Positions 1-6,254 of a stretch of 14,056 bases of DNA are shown one piece after another. Each line of letters starts with the position of its first letter. The first letter of the stretch is position 1. The notes beneath the pieces were generated by a model. That model was given only the letters and a program-made list of their open reading frames with translations. It ran no database searches and was not told where the DNA came from. A program made the position numbers and the translations under genes. The stretch comes from Candidatus Dadabacteria bacterium (GTDB taxonomy: Bacteria > Desulfobacterota_D > UBA1144 > Nemesobacterales > UBA2774). The stretch lies in the NCBI GenBank assembly GCA_004356555.1, contig SMWY01000137.1, forward strand, positions 1 through 14,056, written 5' to 3'.

Positions 1-254
1 ATCAATTATAACTCTCTAATTTACTCTATTTAGGCACTCCGCTATATTGAAGTGTGTATACTGCTCCACATTAAGAAGCTAGTAGAATTAAGCTAATAGA
101 AACTCGATGCGGTTATCTGCACTCTGCACATGGATACCGTACACCTGCTCAGGCGGAAGATGATTTTTACAAAAATAATAATTAATATTTAAAAAACTGC
201 TTGAATAAAGCGAGTATGTAAACAGATATTGAAATGGAAATTAATAATTGAGAA

Positions 255-284
255 TTGCTATACGGTGGATTTAGAGTGTATTAT
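255..284 (+). promoter_or_regulatory. Candidate sigma70-type promoter for the NTF2-like gene
   Basis: A TTGCTA hexamer (255-260) and a TATTAT hexamer (279-284) are separated by 18 bases and lie about 34 bases upstream of the preferred ATG at 318. Each matches the consensus in four or five of six positions. This is a visual match only. The rest of 1-317 is AT-rich and shows no gene I can support. Confidence 0.35.
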
Positions 285-317
285 GTTTCTATTAACTGTG
301 TATCAAGGAGATATGAT

Positions 318-662
318 ATGTCCGAATCGATAATAAATCACCACTTAGATGCATTTGCAGCGAGGGATGTTGATGCCATACTTGAAGATTACACGGAAGA
401 TTCTACCGTAATAATCCCGAACTCTGTTTTCAAGGGGCTCGATAATATAAGGGAGCTTTTCGTTAATCTGACTCAAAATATACTACCTCAAGGCTCAGAC
501 TTTGAGCTTGTAGAAAAAGTAGTAGACGGCAATTTTGCTTACCTTATCTGGAATGCGGAATCCGATGGGTACAAAATCCCATTCGCGAGCGATACATTCT
601 TTTTCGAGGACGGAAAAATTAAAGTCCAGACAGTGGCATTCATATTGGAAGAGAAGAAATAA
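318..662 (+). CDS. NTF2-like / SnoaL-like domain protein, 114 aa
   Basis: A small single-domain protein of the NTF2-like cone fold. The N-terminal helix (HHLDAFAARDVDAILEDYTE) is followed by a strand-rich part containing VIIPNSVFKG, and near the end by FASDTFFFEDGKI, the classic SnoaL-like layout of a helix pair followed by a curved sheet. Members are ligand-binding proteins or small isomerase/hydrolase-like enzymes; this sequence does not reveal a substrate. I choose the ATG at 318 because AAGGAG (305-310) sits seven bases upstream and the family domain starts there. The frame is open back to 255 but those extra residues are unlike the family. The gene is monocistronic with its own terminator. 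No signal peptide is visible, so it is probably cytoplasmic. Confidence 0.8.
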   Translation: MSESIINHHLDAFAARDVDAILEDYTEDSTVIIPNSVFKGLDNIRELFVNLTQNILPQGSDFELVEKVVDGNFAYLIWNAESDGYKIPFASDTFFFEDGKIKVQTVAFILEEKK

Positions 663-683
663 CTTGCAAAATTCTAGATTGAC

Positions 684-711
684 AAAAAGGGGAGCTTCGG
701 CTCCCTTTTTT
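684..711 (+). terminator. Rho-independent terminator after the NTF2-like gene
   Basis: A GGGAGC / GCTCCC stem (690-695 and 700-705) closes a TTCG tetraloop and is followed by six T residues. The A-run upstream of the stem can extend pairing with the T-run, so it may also work in the opposite direction. Confidence 0.9.
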
Positions 712-758
712 GTTTAGTTTCTATATTCATAATTCCAACTTTTATTTAGAATCCCGGC

Positions 759-764
759 TATAAT
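759..764 (+). promoter_or_regulatory. Candidate -10 element for the 155-aa membrane-anchored protein
   Basis: A perfect TATAAT lies 53 bases upstream of the GTG start at 817. No convincing -35 hexamer is found at 16-18 bases, so either the promoter relies on an activator or this is chance. Confidence 0.3.
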
Positions 765-816
765 ACTCGAGATTTTACTCTAACTCTGCATTTAAAGAAT
801 CAGGGGGGAAGTAGCT

Positions 817-1284
817 GTGAGATTGGCTATTATAATAGGTATATTTACCGGGATATTAACGTTGTTGATATTTGCCGAACATTTAATCGACGATTCTGAA
901 GAGCCTAGTTATCTATTTGTTTTGAGTGTGACCTCAGGGAGCTTAAAGGGAGATACTTTGATATTAAATGGAGTACCAAATGTTATCTATTTCTCAGACC
1001 ATATGTCAAGAAAGGTAGGGCATATGAGTCTCTCGAATTTCGTTGAGAAGTGGGACAAGGGGGTCGACAGCTTCAAAGCAGACCCGCCAAACGCTACTCT
1101 TTCCGTGTTGATGAAAAACGGAGAAAGAAATGTGGAGGTTGAACTCCTGAGTGCCGAGTATAAAAACGGTTCCCTATTTTTTAAAATAGTGGAGGTTGAA
1201 AGTAATGCCACTGATTCATTCGAAGCGTCATCAGTGTTCATTCACTTTTATTCGAATCCAACTGTTCTCGACTGGTTGCAGTGA
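817..1284 (+). CDS. Membrane-anchored or secreted protein of unknown function, 155 aa
   Basis: Residues 1-20 form an uncharged hydrophobic segment after MR, consistent with an uncleaved signal anchor or a signal peptide, so the rest should lie outside the cytoplasmic membrane. The body contains SVTSGSLKGDTLILNGVPNV, then IYFSDHMSRKVGHMSL, and later KADPPNATLSVL. I recognise this pattern from an unnamed family of exported hypothetical proteins in environmental bacteria and some archaea, but I know no function for it. The start is GTG, preceded by a G-rich run (803-809) as a plausible ribosome binding site. There are no cysteines or obvious catalytic motifs. The gene stands alone, and no terminator hairpin is evident directly downstream. 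Confidence 0.7.
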   Translation: MRLAIIIGIFTGILTLLIFAEHLIDDSEEPSYLFVLSVTSGSLKGDTLILNGVPNVIYFSDHMSRKVGHMSLSNFVEKWDKGVDSFKADPPNATLSVLMKNGERNVEVELLSAEYKNGSLFFKIVEVESNATDSFEASSVFIHFYSNPTVLDWLQ

Positions 1285-1395
1285 CCTGACCCCCCTATAA
1301 TAGAACCATATTTTAAGTTAGATTCTTGACAAAAAGGGGCAGTACAAGGAAAACAGATTTCAGTATAATATATTGTCCCGCTTTAATATTGATTA

Positions 1396-1485
1396 AGCCG
1401 ATATAATAAAACCTCATATTTCAGCACCCATCTCAAAAAAATTATTGGCGGACATAACAATCAACACTCAAACTACTCAATGGGC
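1396..1485 (+). repeat. Left copy of a 90-bp direct repeat (orphan hlyIII leader)
   Basis: Aligns without gaps to 4415-4504 at an offset of 3019 bases, with 77 of 90 bases identical by my count and an uninterrupted identical run of 43 bases (1414-1456 against 4433-4475). The match starts just before a TATAAT and ends at an ATG (1480-1482) that corresponds to the hlyIII ATG at 4499. After this copy the frame runs only 12 codons to a stop, so it is a leader with no gene. Most differences in the first part are C/T or A/G transitions. Confidence 0.9.
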
Positions 1486-1552
1486 AATCAAATTAGCAGT
1501 CACTTCAATATACAATAGACTATTGGAATATTAGAACAATAACTCCCATATA

Positions 1553-2173
1553 TCAGAGTTCCGAATTTAAATCGTCGAAAAAGATATGCCTCGGACTGAG
1601 ACGGAGCATGACGCTTTCATGAATCACCTCTCGGAGCAGACGCGTCAGTTCTTTGTCCCCATGGTCGATGTGTTTGACGATATCTTGCGCTCTTAGAGTA
1701 AGCCGGCGGTAACCCCAATGTGATCTTCGCTTAGTCTCGTCCCAACCTTCACGCTGGAAATAAAGCGGCAGGTTGACGTCGAAATAGGAAATGCTGTCTG
1801 CATCTTTGAGCAGATCGGAGCTGGGATCGCCACCCACCTCATGGAGCTCTACCAACCGACAGGCCTCCTTCACAATATTTCGTTTCACGCCGCAAGCGGT
1901 CAAAATCGAGCGCAGTATTTCAGCGCTGTTTCTGGCATGGGCTGCTTTGAAGGTGTCGTAATTGTCGAAGTCTGCTCGTCTTACCTTGATTCTCTCTATT
2001 GCCCGATCAATGTCATGGGCTAGTGCCGCTAGCTGTAGGGCTTCGTCGGCATCCGGTTCCAGCCGCAAAAGCCACTCCAATGTGTTGTCAGCGTGACACG
2101 GATCTTCAGGCACCTGTGAGCCTGCAATGATCAGTCGGATTTTCTGCTTCGCGCATTCGATGTCAGTTAACAT
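1553..2173 (-). CDS. HD-domain protein (DUF4202-like) linked to inositol phosphate genes, 206 aa
   Basis: The pattern H27, H53-D54 (LAHDIDRA), H111-E112 and D124/D126 resembles an HD-superfamily metal-binding helical bundle, and HADNTLEWLLRLEPDADEAL is like the start of DUF4202-type proteins. HD proteins are usually phosphohydrolases or nucleotidases; the substrate here is unknown. I prefer the ATG at 2173, which overlaps the end of the upstream synthase gene by 11 bases. An upstream ATG at 2206 would overlap by 44 bases and adds residues with no family look. The overlap implies translational coupling and a role in the same inositol phosphate pathway, perhaps removing or recycling an intermediate; that is inference. 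The gene reads intact. Confidence 0.7.
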   Translation of the reverse strand: MLTDIECAKQKIRLIIAGSQVPEDPCHADNTLEWLLRLEPDADEALQLAALAHDIDRAIERIKVRRADFDNYDTFKAAHARNSAEILRSILTACGVKRNIVKEACRLVELHEVGGDPSSDLLKDADSISYFDVNLPLYFQREGWDETKRRSHWGYRRLTLRAQDIVKHIDHGDKELTRLLREVIHESVMLRLSPRHIFFDDLNSEL

Positions 2174-3491
2174 ACGCAACTCTGACACGGCGCATGGTCT
2201 CAACATTCATCACAATGGCAATAATTACAAGCACCGGTAGTACCATATTTGTCGCTGCCCCAAGAAAGATGAGAAACACACGTACATCCCGCCCCATCCT
2301 CAGCCCGGCTCCACCCCCGTTTTTGATACGCGAGCGCATCAGGTTGTCGTATTTGTCGGCGGTGTAACTCAGCATGAATGAGCCGATAATGGCCATGAAG
2401 CCTATGAATAAAACCCAGCTGTTCATTTCCATTGCCAGCAGGTGCCAGGTCAAGCCAATCAGCAGGAATGCGTCGGCATAGCGGTCCAGCACTGCATCGA
2501 ACCAGCCGCCGAAATTGCTCTTCTGATACTTAAGTCTGGCCACTTCGCCGTCGCAGCCATCGATGATAGATGCGAACTGTGCCAGAACACCACCGATGAG
2601 CAAAAAGATATATCCACCTGCCACAAACAATCCTGCGGCCACCAGGGAACACAGAAACGAGAACATGGAAATTTGATTGGGCGTAATATTGAGTTTCACC
2701 AAATGGCGGGAAAACATTACGGAAAGGGGGCGGTTCAAGTAACGTGATACCGGCCCGTCGGTCGGTTTGTCTCGGAGACGGTCCAGCAGGGCGTTCTCCG
2801 CCCTTTTAAAGGCAGGGGGGTCGTCCACATCAATCCAGAAACTGTTTGAAGAGATTGCTTTAGCGCGTCCCTTTTCAGCCAGAACACGGATTGCCCCGGA
2901 CAGTGTTGTATCGCCGTCTTTATCTCTATTTTGTTCCAATACATCAAAGACGGCGGGAGAGCAGAGGAAAATACCGGTATCGAAGCCATTGAAATCGGTC
3001 ATCCTTTTGCCAATATTACAGATCTTTCCGTTTTTTACCTTAACACGAGTCACATCATTTATGTCAATTAGGGGATTATTAATATTGCTATCCACCACGA
3101 GCGCTACTTCTCCATCGGGCAGGGAATGGGTCATCAAGGCGCGGACAAGCTCCGGATCAAAGAGATGATCCGCCATGAGCAGCAGAAACGGATCTTGCAG
3201 AAAGTCCCGTGCCTTGAGCATTGAAAGTCCGTTATCTTTCTTCCAATCCTCATTTACCAATGGCGTGATCCGAATTGAGAGACGTTCCGCCAGCTGTTCC
3301 AGAAAATCACGGACCCGGTCGCCCTGCCAGCCGACGACAACGTAAAACTCGTCCGTACCGGCTTCCATGGCGGAGCGGATCACACGTTCGATAAGGGGAA
3401 TGCCCAGAATGGGGATGAGGGGCTTGCTCTCACCTTTCTGCAGTAGTCGGCTGCCATTGCCCGCAGCAATAATTAGACACTTTATCCCCAT
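2163..3491 (-). CDS. Bifunctional nucleotidyltransferase / CDP-alcohol phosphatidyltransferase (IPCT/DIPPS-like), 442 aa
   Basis: Residues 1-235 are a sugar-phosphate-type nucleotidyltransferase: AAGNGSRL (9-16) and K23-P24 for nucleotide binding, with D108 in MADH as likely metal ligand. Residues 250-442 are a membrane CDP-alcohol phosphatidyltransferase with a complete motif: D311, D314-G315, A318-R319, G328, D332, D336. Multiple hydrophobic segments follow. This architecture is that of inositol-1-phosphate cytidylyltransferase fused to di-myo-inositol-phosphate-phosphate synthase. Such an enzyme makes CDP-inositol and transfers the inositol phosphate to a second alcohol. Phosphocholine-type substrates cannot be excluded, but the inositol synthase relic directly upstream favours inositol. 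I choose the ATG at 3491, which overlaps the relic's TAA (TAATG) and has GGAGG (3500-3504) eight bases upstream; the ATG at 3506 lies on that ribosome binding site. The ORF looks fully intact although its substrate-making partner is broken. Confidence 0.85.
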   Translation of the reverse strand: MGIKCLIIAAGNGSRLLQKGESKPLIPILGIPLIERVIRSAMEAGTDEFYVVVGWQGDRVRDFLEQLAERLSIRITPLVNEDWKKDNGLSMLKARDFLQDPFLLLMADHLFDPELVRALMTHSLPDGEVALVVDSNINNPLIDINDVTRVKVKNGKICNIGKRMTDFNGFDTGIFLCSPAVFDVLEQNRDKDGDTTLSGAIRVLAEKGRAKAISSNSFWIDVDDPPAFKRAENALLDRLRDKPTDGPVSRYLNRPLSVMFSRHLVKLNITPNQISMFSFLCSLVAAGLFVAGGYIFLLIGGVLAQFASIIDGCDGEVARLKYQKSNFGGWFDAVLDRYADAFLLIGLTWHLLAMEMNSWVLFIGFMAIIGSFMLSYTADKYDNLMRSRIKNGGGAGLRMGRDVRVFLIFLGAATNMVLPVLVIIAIVMNVETMRRVRVAYVN

Positions 3492-3664
3492 TATCTCAGC
3501 CTCCATTGATAAAATGCTCCATCATCTGGAACCTTAGTGAACTGCTGCAGCGGATGTTTGCAGAAATAGGCCGATGGCGCTTTCAGTATGCCTCCCTGTC
3601 CATGGCTGAAGGCCAGCTTGGCGCAGTTTCCAACTTCAACAATAGCGATTTTTATATTACCCAT
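3491..3664 (-). pseudogene. ino1: Internally deleted myo-inositol-3-phosphate synthase (57-codon remnant)
   Basis: The product begins MGNIKIAIVEVGNC, the start of bacterial inositol-3-phosphate synthase, which normally reads AIVGVGNCASSL. It then jumps at residue 15 to AKLAFSHGQGGILKAPSAYF and CKHPLQQFT, which is the C-terminal end of the same enzyme. Most of the several-hundred-residue enzyme, including its catalytic core, is missing. Two further lesions support decay: glycine of the NAD-binding loop is Glu10, and after about residue 43 the frame slips. Reading the next frame gives QMMEHFINGG and a TGA at 3498-3496, which looks like the original end. The start has a good AAGGAG ribosome binding site, and the frame still ends in a TAATG overlap with the synthase/transferase fusion, so translation of this remnant may still feed the downstream gene. 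Confidence 0.8.
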
Positions 3665-3818
3665 AGATTATTCGTCTCCTTATGTATTCTTTCTCTAGGT
3701 GATTTTGATATTTATAGCTGCTATGATATCCCTTATCCAATGTTCAAATTCTTCCTATGTCCCATCCAAACCAAAAATTTATACGTAAGCTCTATCCCTC
3801 AAACCATCCGCTCGGCGG

Positions 3819-3923
3819 TCACTTTTCTTGAATGAGCTGCTTGCCGCACATGGAACAATAACACACCAGTACGTTTCGACGCCTATGGCTGAAGTTGGGA
3901 CAGCGAGTGTTGCGCGTCATCAT
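3819..3923 (-). CDS. Mini zinc-ribbon protein, 34 aa (possibly truncated)
   Basis: A short minus-strand frame reads MTRNTRCPNFSHRRRN and then CYCSMCGKQ. C23-x2-C26 with C8 looks like a small zinc-ribbon motif. From memory, proteins with a CPNFxHRR...CxMCG pattern occur as small accessory ORFs in deltaproteobacterial genomes and are longer than this; I cannot verify that. The ATG at 3923 has GGGGAG upstream. It lies just downstream of the frameshifted HTH gene on the same strand, suggesting they were once co-transcribed. It may be a decayed piece. Confidence 0.4.
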   Translation of the reverse strand: MMTRNTRCPNFSHRRRNVLVCYCSMCGKQLIQEK

Positions 3924-3931
3924 ATTTACGC

Positions 3932-4152
3932 TCACTCCCCATCGTTACCATTTTCGTTTCCTGTGAGGGCACCGCAAACAGGTCTTCGGCTTGTCACCCG
4001 ATCATCGATCTCCTTCCGGTTGAAACACAACATTAAACCCCAATTTTGGAGGTGGAAATCTCACCTTCCCAGGCCATCCGATAGAGCTTGGTCCGGCTAA
4101 ACTTTAAGTACTCTTCCAACTCATGAAGAGTGAGCCATATGCCAGTCTCCAT
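3932..4152 (-). pseudogene. Frameshifted excisionase-family HTH (HTH_17-like) DNA-binding protein
   Basis: From the ATG at 4152 the frame reads WLTLHELEEYLKFSRTKLYR, then MAWEGEISTSKIGV and a stop at 4033. This is the MerR-like helix-turn-helix of excisionase-family proteins, which continue after KIG with a WRF-type wing. That wing is present in a shifted frame: LMLCFNRKEIDDRVTSRRP, ending at a TGA at 3934-3932. One indel near 4036 therefore splits the gene. Such proteins are small DNA-binding factors, found both in mobile elements and as antitoxin or regulator genes. Its position beside an IS relic and a zinc-ribbon ORF fits mobile-element debris. The identification rests on motif recall. 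Confidence 0.65.
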
Positions 4153-4283
4153 AACCTGCTCTCAATTACGATTAAGCGACCCAGTATTGCTAAAAACCCA
4201 TGGATGGTAATTAGCAACAGTAACTAAGATAAGCTAAGGAGTCAAGACAGAATCTCGTGTCGGTTCTAGACGAGGGATTATAA

Positions 4284-4415
4284 GGTTACTGGCTCTCCGA
4301 AGAGCAGATAGCGTTTAACTTAAGGCAGGAAAAGGCCAGCACAAAGGTATCCGAGGTATGCCGGAAGATAGGAGTAGCAGAGAACAACTATTACCGGTGG
4401 CTTAAGGAATCGTGA
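4284..4415 (+). pseudogene. IS3-family transposase OrfA fragment
   Basis: The frame reads LSEEQIAFNLRQEKASTKV then SEVCRKIGVAENNYYRWLKE and a TGA at 4413-4415. This matches the N-terminal helix-turn-helix of IS3-family OrfA proteins, which typically read FSEEQIAFALRQAEAGTPV followed by VCRKxGxSExTYRWKK. An in-frame stop at 4281-4283 replaces the normal start, and the protein stops before the leucine zipper. OrfB and inverted repeats are absent. The fragment ends exactly where the right direct repeat begins, so IS activity probably made that junction. Confidence 0.75.
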
Positions 4416-4504
4416 GTCGGTATAATAAAACTTCATATTTCAGCACCCATCTCAAAAAAATTATTGGCGGACATATTATTAGACACTCTAATTACTTAAT
4501 GAGT
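4415..4504 (+). repeat. Right copy of the 90-bp direct repeat (hlyIII leader and start)
   Basis: Partner of the copy at 1396-1485. It includes TATAAT at 4421-4426, which could serve as a -10 for hlyIII, although no good -35 lies in the IS-derived sequence upstream. It ends just after the hlyIII ATG at 4499. In frame with hlyIII it can also be read as 29 codons without a stop, and the same is true of the left copy. Confidence 0.9.
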
Positions 4505-5149
4505 TTGGCTAGAGAACCAATGAGCGCATTGACTCATTTTATTGCGTTTCTAGTGGCATTGTTCGGCCTTCTGGTTCTGCTCTACATTTCAACTTATCCG
4601 GTGATCAAACCTCTTCATATTATTACATTTTCGATATTCGGAGTGAGTATGATGATGGTTTATGCCGCAAGTACGGTTTATCACACGTTGTTTTTATCCG
4701 AAAAAGGTATAAAGAGACTTAAAAAGATAGACCATATGATGATATTTGTATTTATAGCATCTTCGTACACTCCAATTTGTCTTATAGCGCTTAAAGGGTT
4801 TTGGGGGTGGAGCCTATTGGCAATTATCTGGGGTCTGGCTGTGATAGGCATACTTATAAAGATTTTCTGGATACATGCTCCAAGATGGTTTTCTTCTGTA
4901 ATTTATGTGGTTGCGGGGTGGATTGCATTGATTTATCTGCTTCCTATAATTGGAGCACTTGGCATAGGCGGTTCATTATGGCTATTTATCGGAGGAGGAT
5001 TTTATACTCTTGGCGCGGTAATTTACGCAGTTGGCCGACCCGACCCCTGGCCCGGGTTTTTTGGTTTTCATGAGGTTTTTCATGTGTTTATTATGGTAGG
5101 GAGCGCTATGCATTTTTGGCTTATGTACGATTATATTTCAAAGTACTAA
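4499..5149 (+). CDS. hlyIII: Hemolysin III / PAQR-family membrane protein, 216 aa
   Basis: A seven-transmembrane protein of the HlyIII/PAQR superfamily. It starts with AREPMSALTHFIAF, has S-T-V-Y-H in the second helix region (ASTVYHTLFLSEKGIKRL), DHMMIFVFIASSYTP in the middle, and GFHEVFHVFIMVGSAMHF at the end. The Ser, His and Asp/HxxxH residues are the family's metal-site positions. Members sit in the inner membrane; roles in membrane-lipid homeostasis or haemolysis have been reported for relatives. I choose the ATG at 4499 because its length and N-terminus fit the family. It has no clear ribosome binding site. A GTG at 4412 would add 29 residues with no family match, encoded by the direct repeat, and begins inside the IS fragment. 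The stop codon is five bases from that of the convergent rraA-like gene. Confidence 0.85.
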   Translation: MSLAREPMSALTHFIAFLVALFGLLVLLYISTYPVIKPLHIITFSIFGVSMMMVYAASTVYHTLFLSEKGIKRLKKIDHMMIFVFIASSYTPICLIALKGFWGWSLLAIIWGLAVIGILIKIFWIHAPRWFSSVIYVVAGWIALIYLLPIIGALGIGGSLWLFIGGGFYTLGAVIYAVGRPDPWPGFFGFHEVFHVFIMVGSAMHFWLMYDYISKY

Positions 5150-5154
5150 TTTCT

Positions 5155-5643
5155 TTACTCTGGTTTTAATAGAGGATCACTTGAGACAATTATTCCTGTA
5201 CTGTCGGCATAAACGTACTCACCTGGCTTAAAAGTAACACCGCCAAAGGTAATCTGAACATTTTCTTCGCCCGCCCCTTTTCTCTCCGTTTTAAGTGGGA
5301 TCGAGTTTAGGGCTTTAACGCCGATCTTCATACCGCTAATCGGTTCTACATCCCGTATGGAGCCGTAAATGATAAATCCTTCCCAACCGTTATTAAGTGC
5401 TGTCCGTGCAATTAAATCGCCTAAGAGCGCCTTTTTCAAGGACCCTCCCCCGTCAACTACCATCACTTTGCCCTCTCCTGGTTTTCCAGCGCTTTCTTTA
5501 ACCACAGAGTTGTCCTCAAAGCACTTAACTGTAACGATCTTGCCACCAAAAGAGGTTTTGCCGCCGTAGTTTGTAAATATCGGCTCTAAGACCCTTACTA
5601 AATCGGGATATGCGTCGCATAAATCGGGGGTTGATATATTCAT
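5155..5643 (-). CDS. rraA: RraA-family protein (RNase E regulator / 4-hydroxy-4-methyl-2-oxoglutarate aldolase-like), 162 aa
   Basis: The length and layout match RraA: STPDLCDAYPD at the start, GDLIARTALNNGWEGFIIYG in the middle and R97-D98 after it. D76 and R97-D98 form the D-x20-R-D signature found in the aldolase/oxaloacetate-decarboxylase members. That signature is also kept in E. coli RraA, so sequence alone does not choose between RNase E regulation and class II aldolase activity. A GGAG seven bases before the ATG supports the start. It is the last gene of a likely minus-strand run with the SixA-like and GNAT genes (59- and 48-base gaps). It converges with hlyIII and no terminator hairpin fits in the five-base gap, so the two transcripts probably overlap. 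Confidence 0.85.
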   Translation of the reverse strand: MNISTPDLCDAYPDLVRVLEPIFTNYGGKTSFGGKIVTVKCFEDNSVVKESAGKPGEGKVMVVDGGGSLKKALLGDLIARTALNNGWEGFIIYGSIRDVEPISGMKIGVKALNSIPLKTERKGAGEENVQITFGGVTFKPGEYVYADSTGIIVSSDPLLKPE

Positions 5644-5702
5644 TTTGAAACTCCAGATTTAATTCTTAAAAGTTTTAGCCTGAGTAATTAATGGCTAGGT
5701 TT

Positions 5703-6206
5703 CTACCATAATTTCTTGGGATAATCAAAACTATCTAGATTAGCTTTGTTCTTACTAACTTTTTTCCAGGAGTCAATGGGGAATGTTAGTACTGCCAGTC
5801 CGCATGTAGGAACATTATCAATTTTAGAACCGGAGAGATAATTGACGAGTTCTGTTATGGCAGGGTTGTGCCCTACTATCATGACTTTATCAAACTTGTT
5901 CTTTAAAGCTTTGATTACGGCAAGCAATTCCTTGGAGTCAAAGGTGTAAATTCTATCGACAATTTTAATATCCATGGGTTGAATACCGATTTTGACAGAG
6001 ATTAGTCTTGCTGTAGTCAGTGCGCGAAGTCCTGGGCTTGAAAATATGACTTCGGGCTGAATTTTGTGCTCCGCCATGTACTGTCCCATTTTTGGAGCAT
6101 CTTTGTTGCCTCGTTTGTTAAGCGGTCGCTGTATATCGTTTAGAGTTGTATCTTTCCAGCTCGACTTGGCGTGCCTGACTAAGATTAATGTTTTCTGTTC
6201 TGCCAT
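5703..6206 (-). CDS. sixA: SixA-like histidine phosphatase, 167 aa
   Basis: Histidine-phosphatase superfamily (branch 1). The catalytic R11-H12 is in LILVRHAKSSW, followed by RPLNKRG (27-33), R61 in SSPGLRALTTA and H113 in VMIVGHNPA. RHAKSSW is characteristic of the SixA subgroup, which removes phosphate from phosphohistidine, for instance on HPt domains of phosphorelays or nitrogen-PTS proteins. No HPt or PTS gene is nearby, so the partner is unknown. I take the ATG at 6206; an in-frame TTG two codons earlier is possible. No strong ribosome binding site is seen, only GAAG directly before the ATG. It lies between the GNAT and RraA-like genes on the same strand. Confidence 0.85.
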   Translation of the reverse strand: MAEQKTLILVRHAKSSWKDTTLNDIQRPLNKRGNKDAPKMGQYMAEHKIQPEVIFSSPGLRALTTARLISVKIGIQPMDIKIVDRIYTFDSKELLAVIKALKNKFDKVMIVGHNPAITELVNYLSGSKIDNVPTCGLAVLTFPIDSWKKVSKNKANLDSFDYPKKLW

Positions 6207-6254
6207 CTTCAAGAGAGCATTTTACCACTTAAATGAATGAGCACAAATGGCAAA

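Larger units (their letters stand above)
1396..4504. mobile_element. Composite acquired block bounded by 90-bp direct repeats
   Basis: The block between the two direct repeats contains genes of noticeably higher GC than the AT-rich flanks (judged by eye). It holds an IS3 OrfA fragment fused to its right repeat, an excisionase-type HTH relic and a collapsed inositol synthase gene. I infer a foreign or rearranged segment that entered upstream of hlyIII with duplication of the hlyIII leader, then decayed. No integrase gene or intact transposase is present, so the entry mechanism is unknown, and a tandem duplication followed by replacement is also possible. Confidence 0.45.

Noticed and set aside
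1326..1369. TTGACA and TATAAT as a promoter
   Set aside because: The hexamers are 32 bases apart, far from the 16-18 bases needed, and no plus-strand gene follows.
2767..3168. Plus-strand open frame of 133 codons opposite the synthase fusion
   Set aside because: It is a shadow; the opposite strand has complete nucleotidyltransferase and phosphatidyltransferase motifs.
3506..3835. Plus-strand open frame of 109 codons
   Set aside because: It lies antisense to the inositol synthase relic, has no ribosome binding site and no recognisable domain.
3828..4100. Plus-strand open frame of 90 codons
   Set aside because: It is antisense to the HTH relic and zinc-ribbon ORF, which explain the same bases with recognisable motifs.
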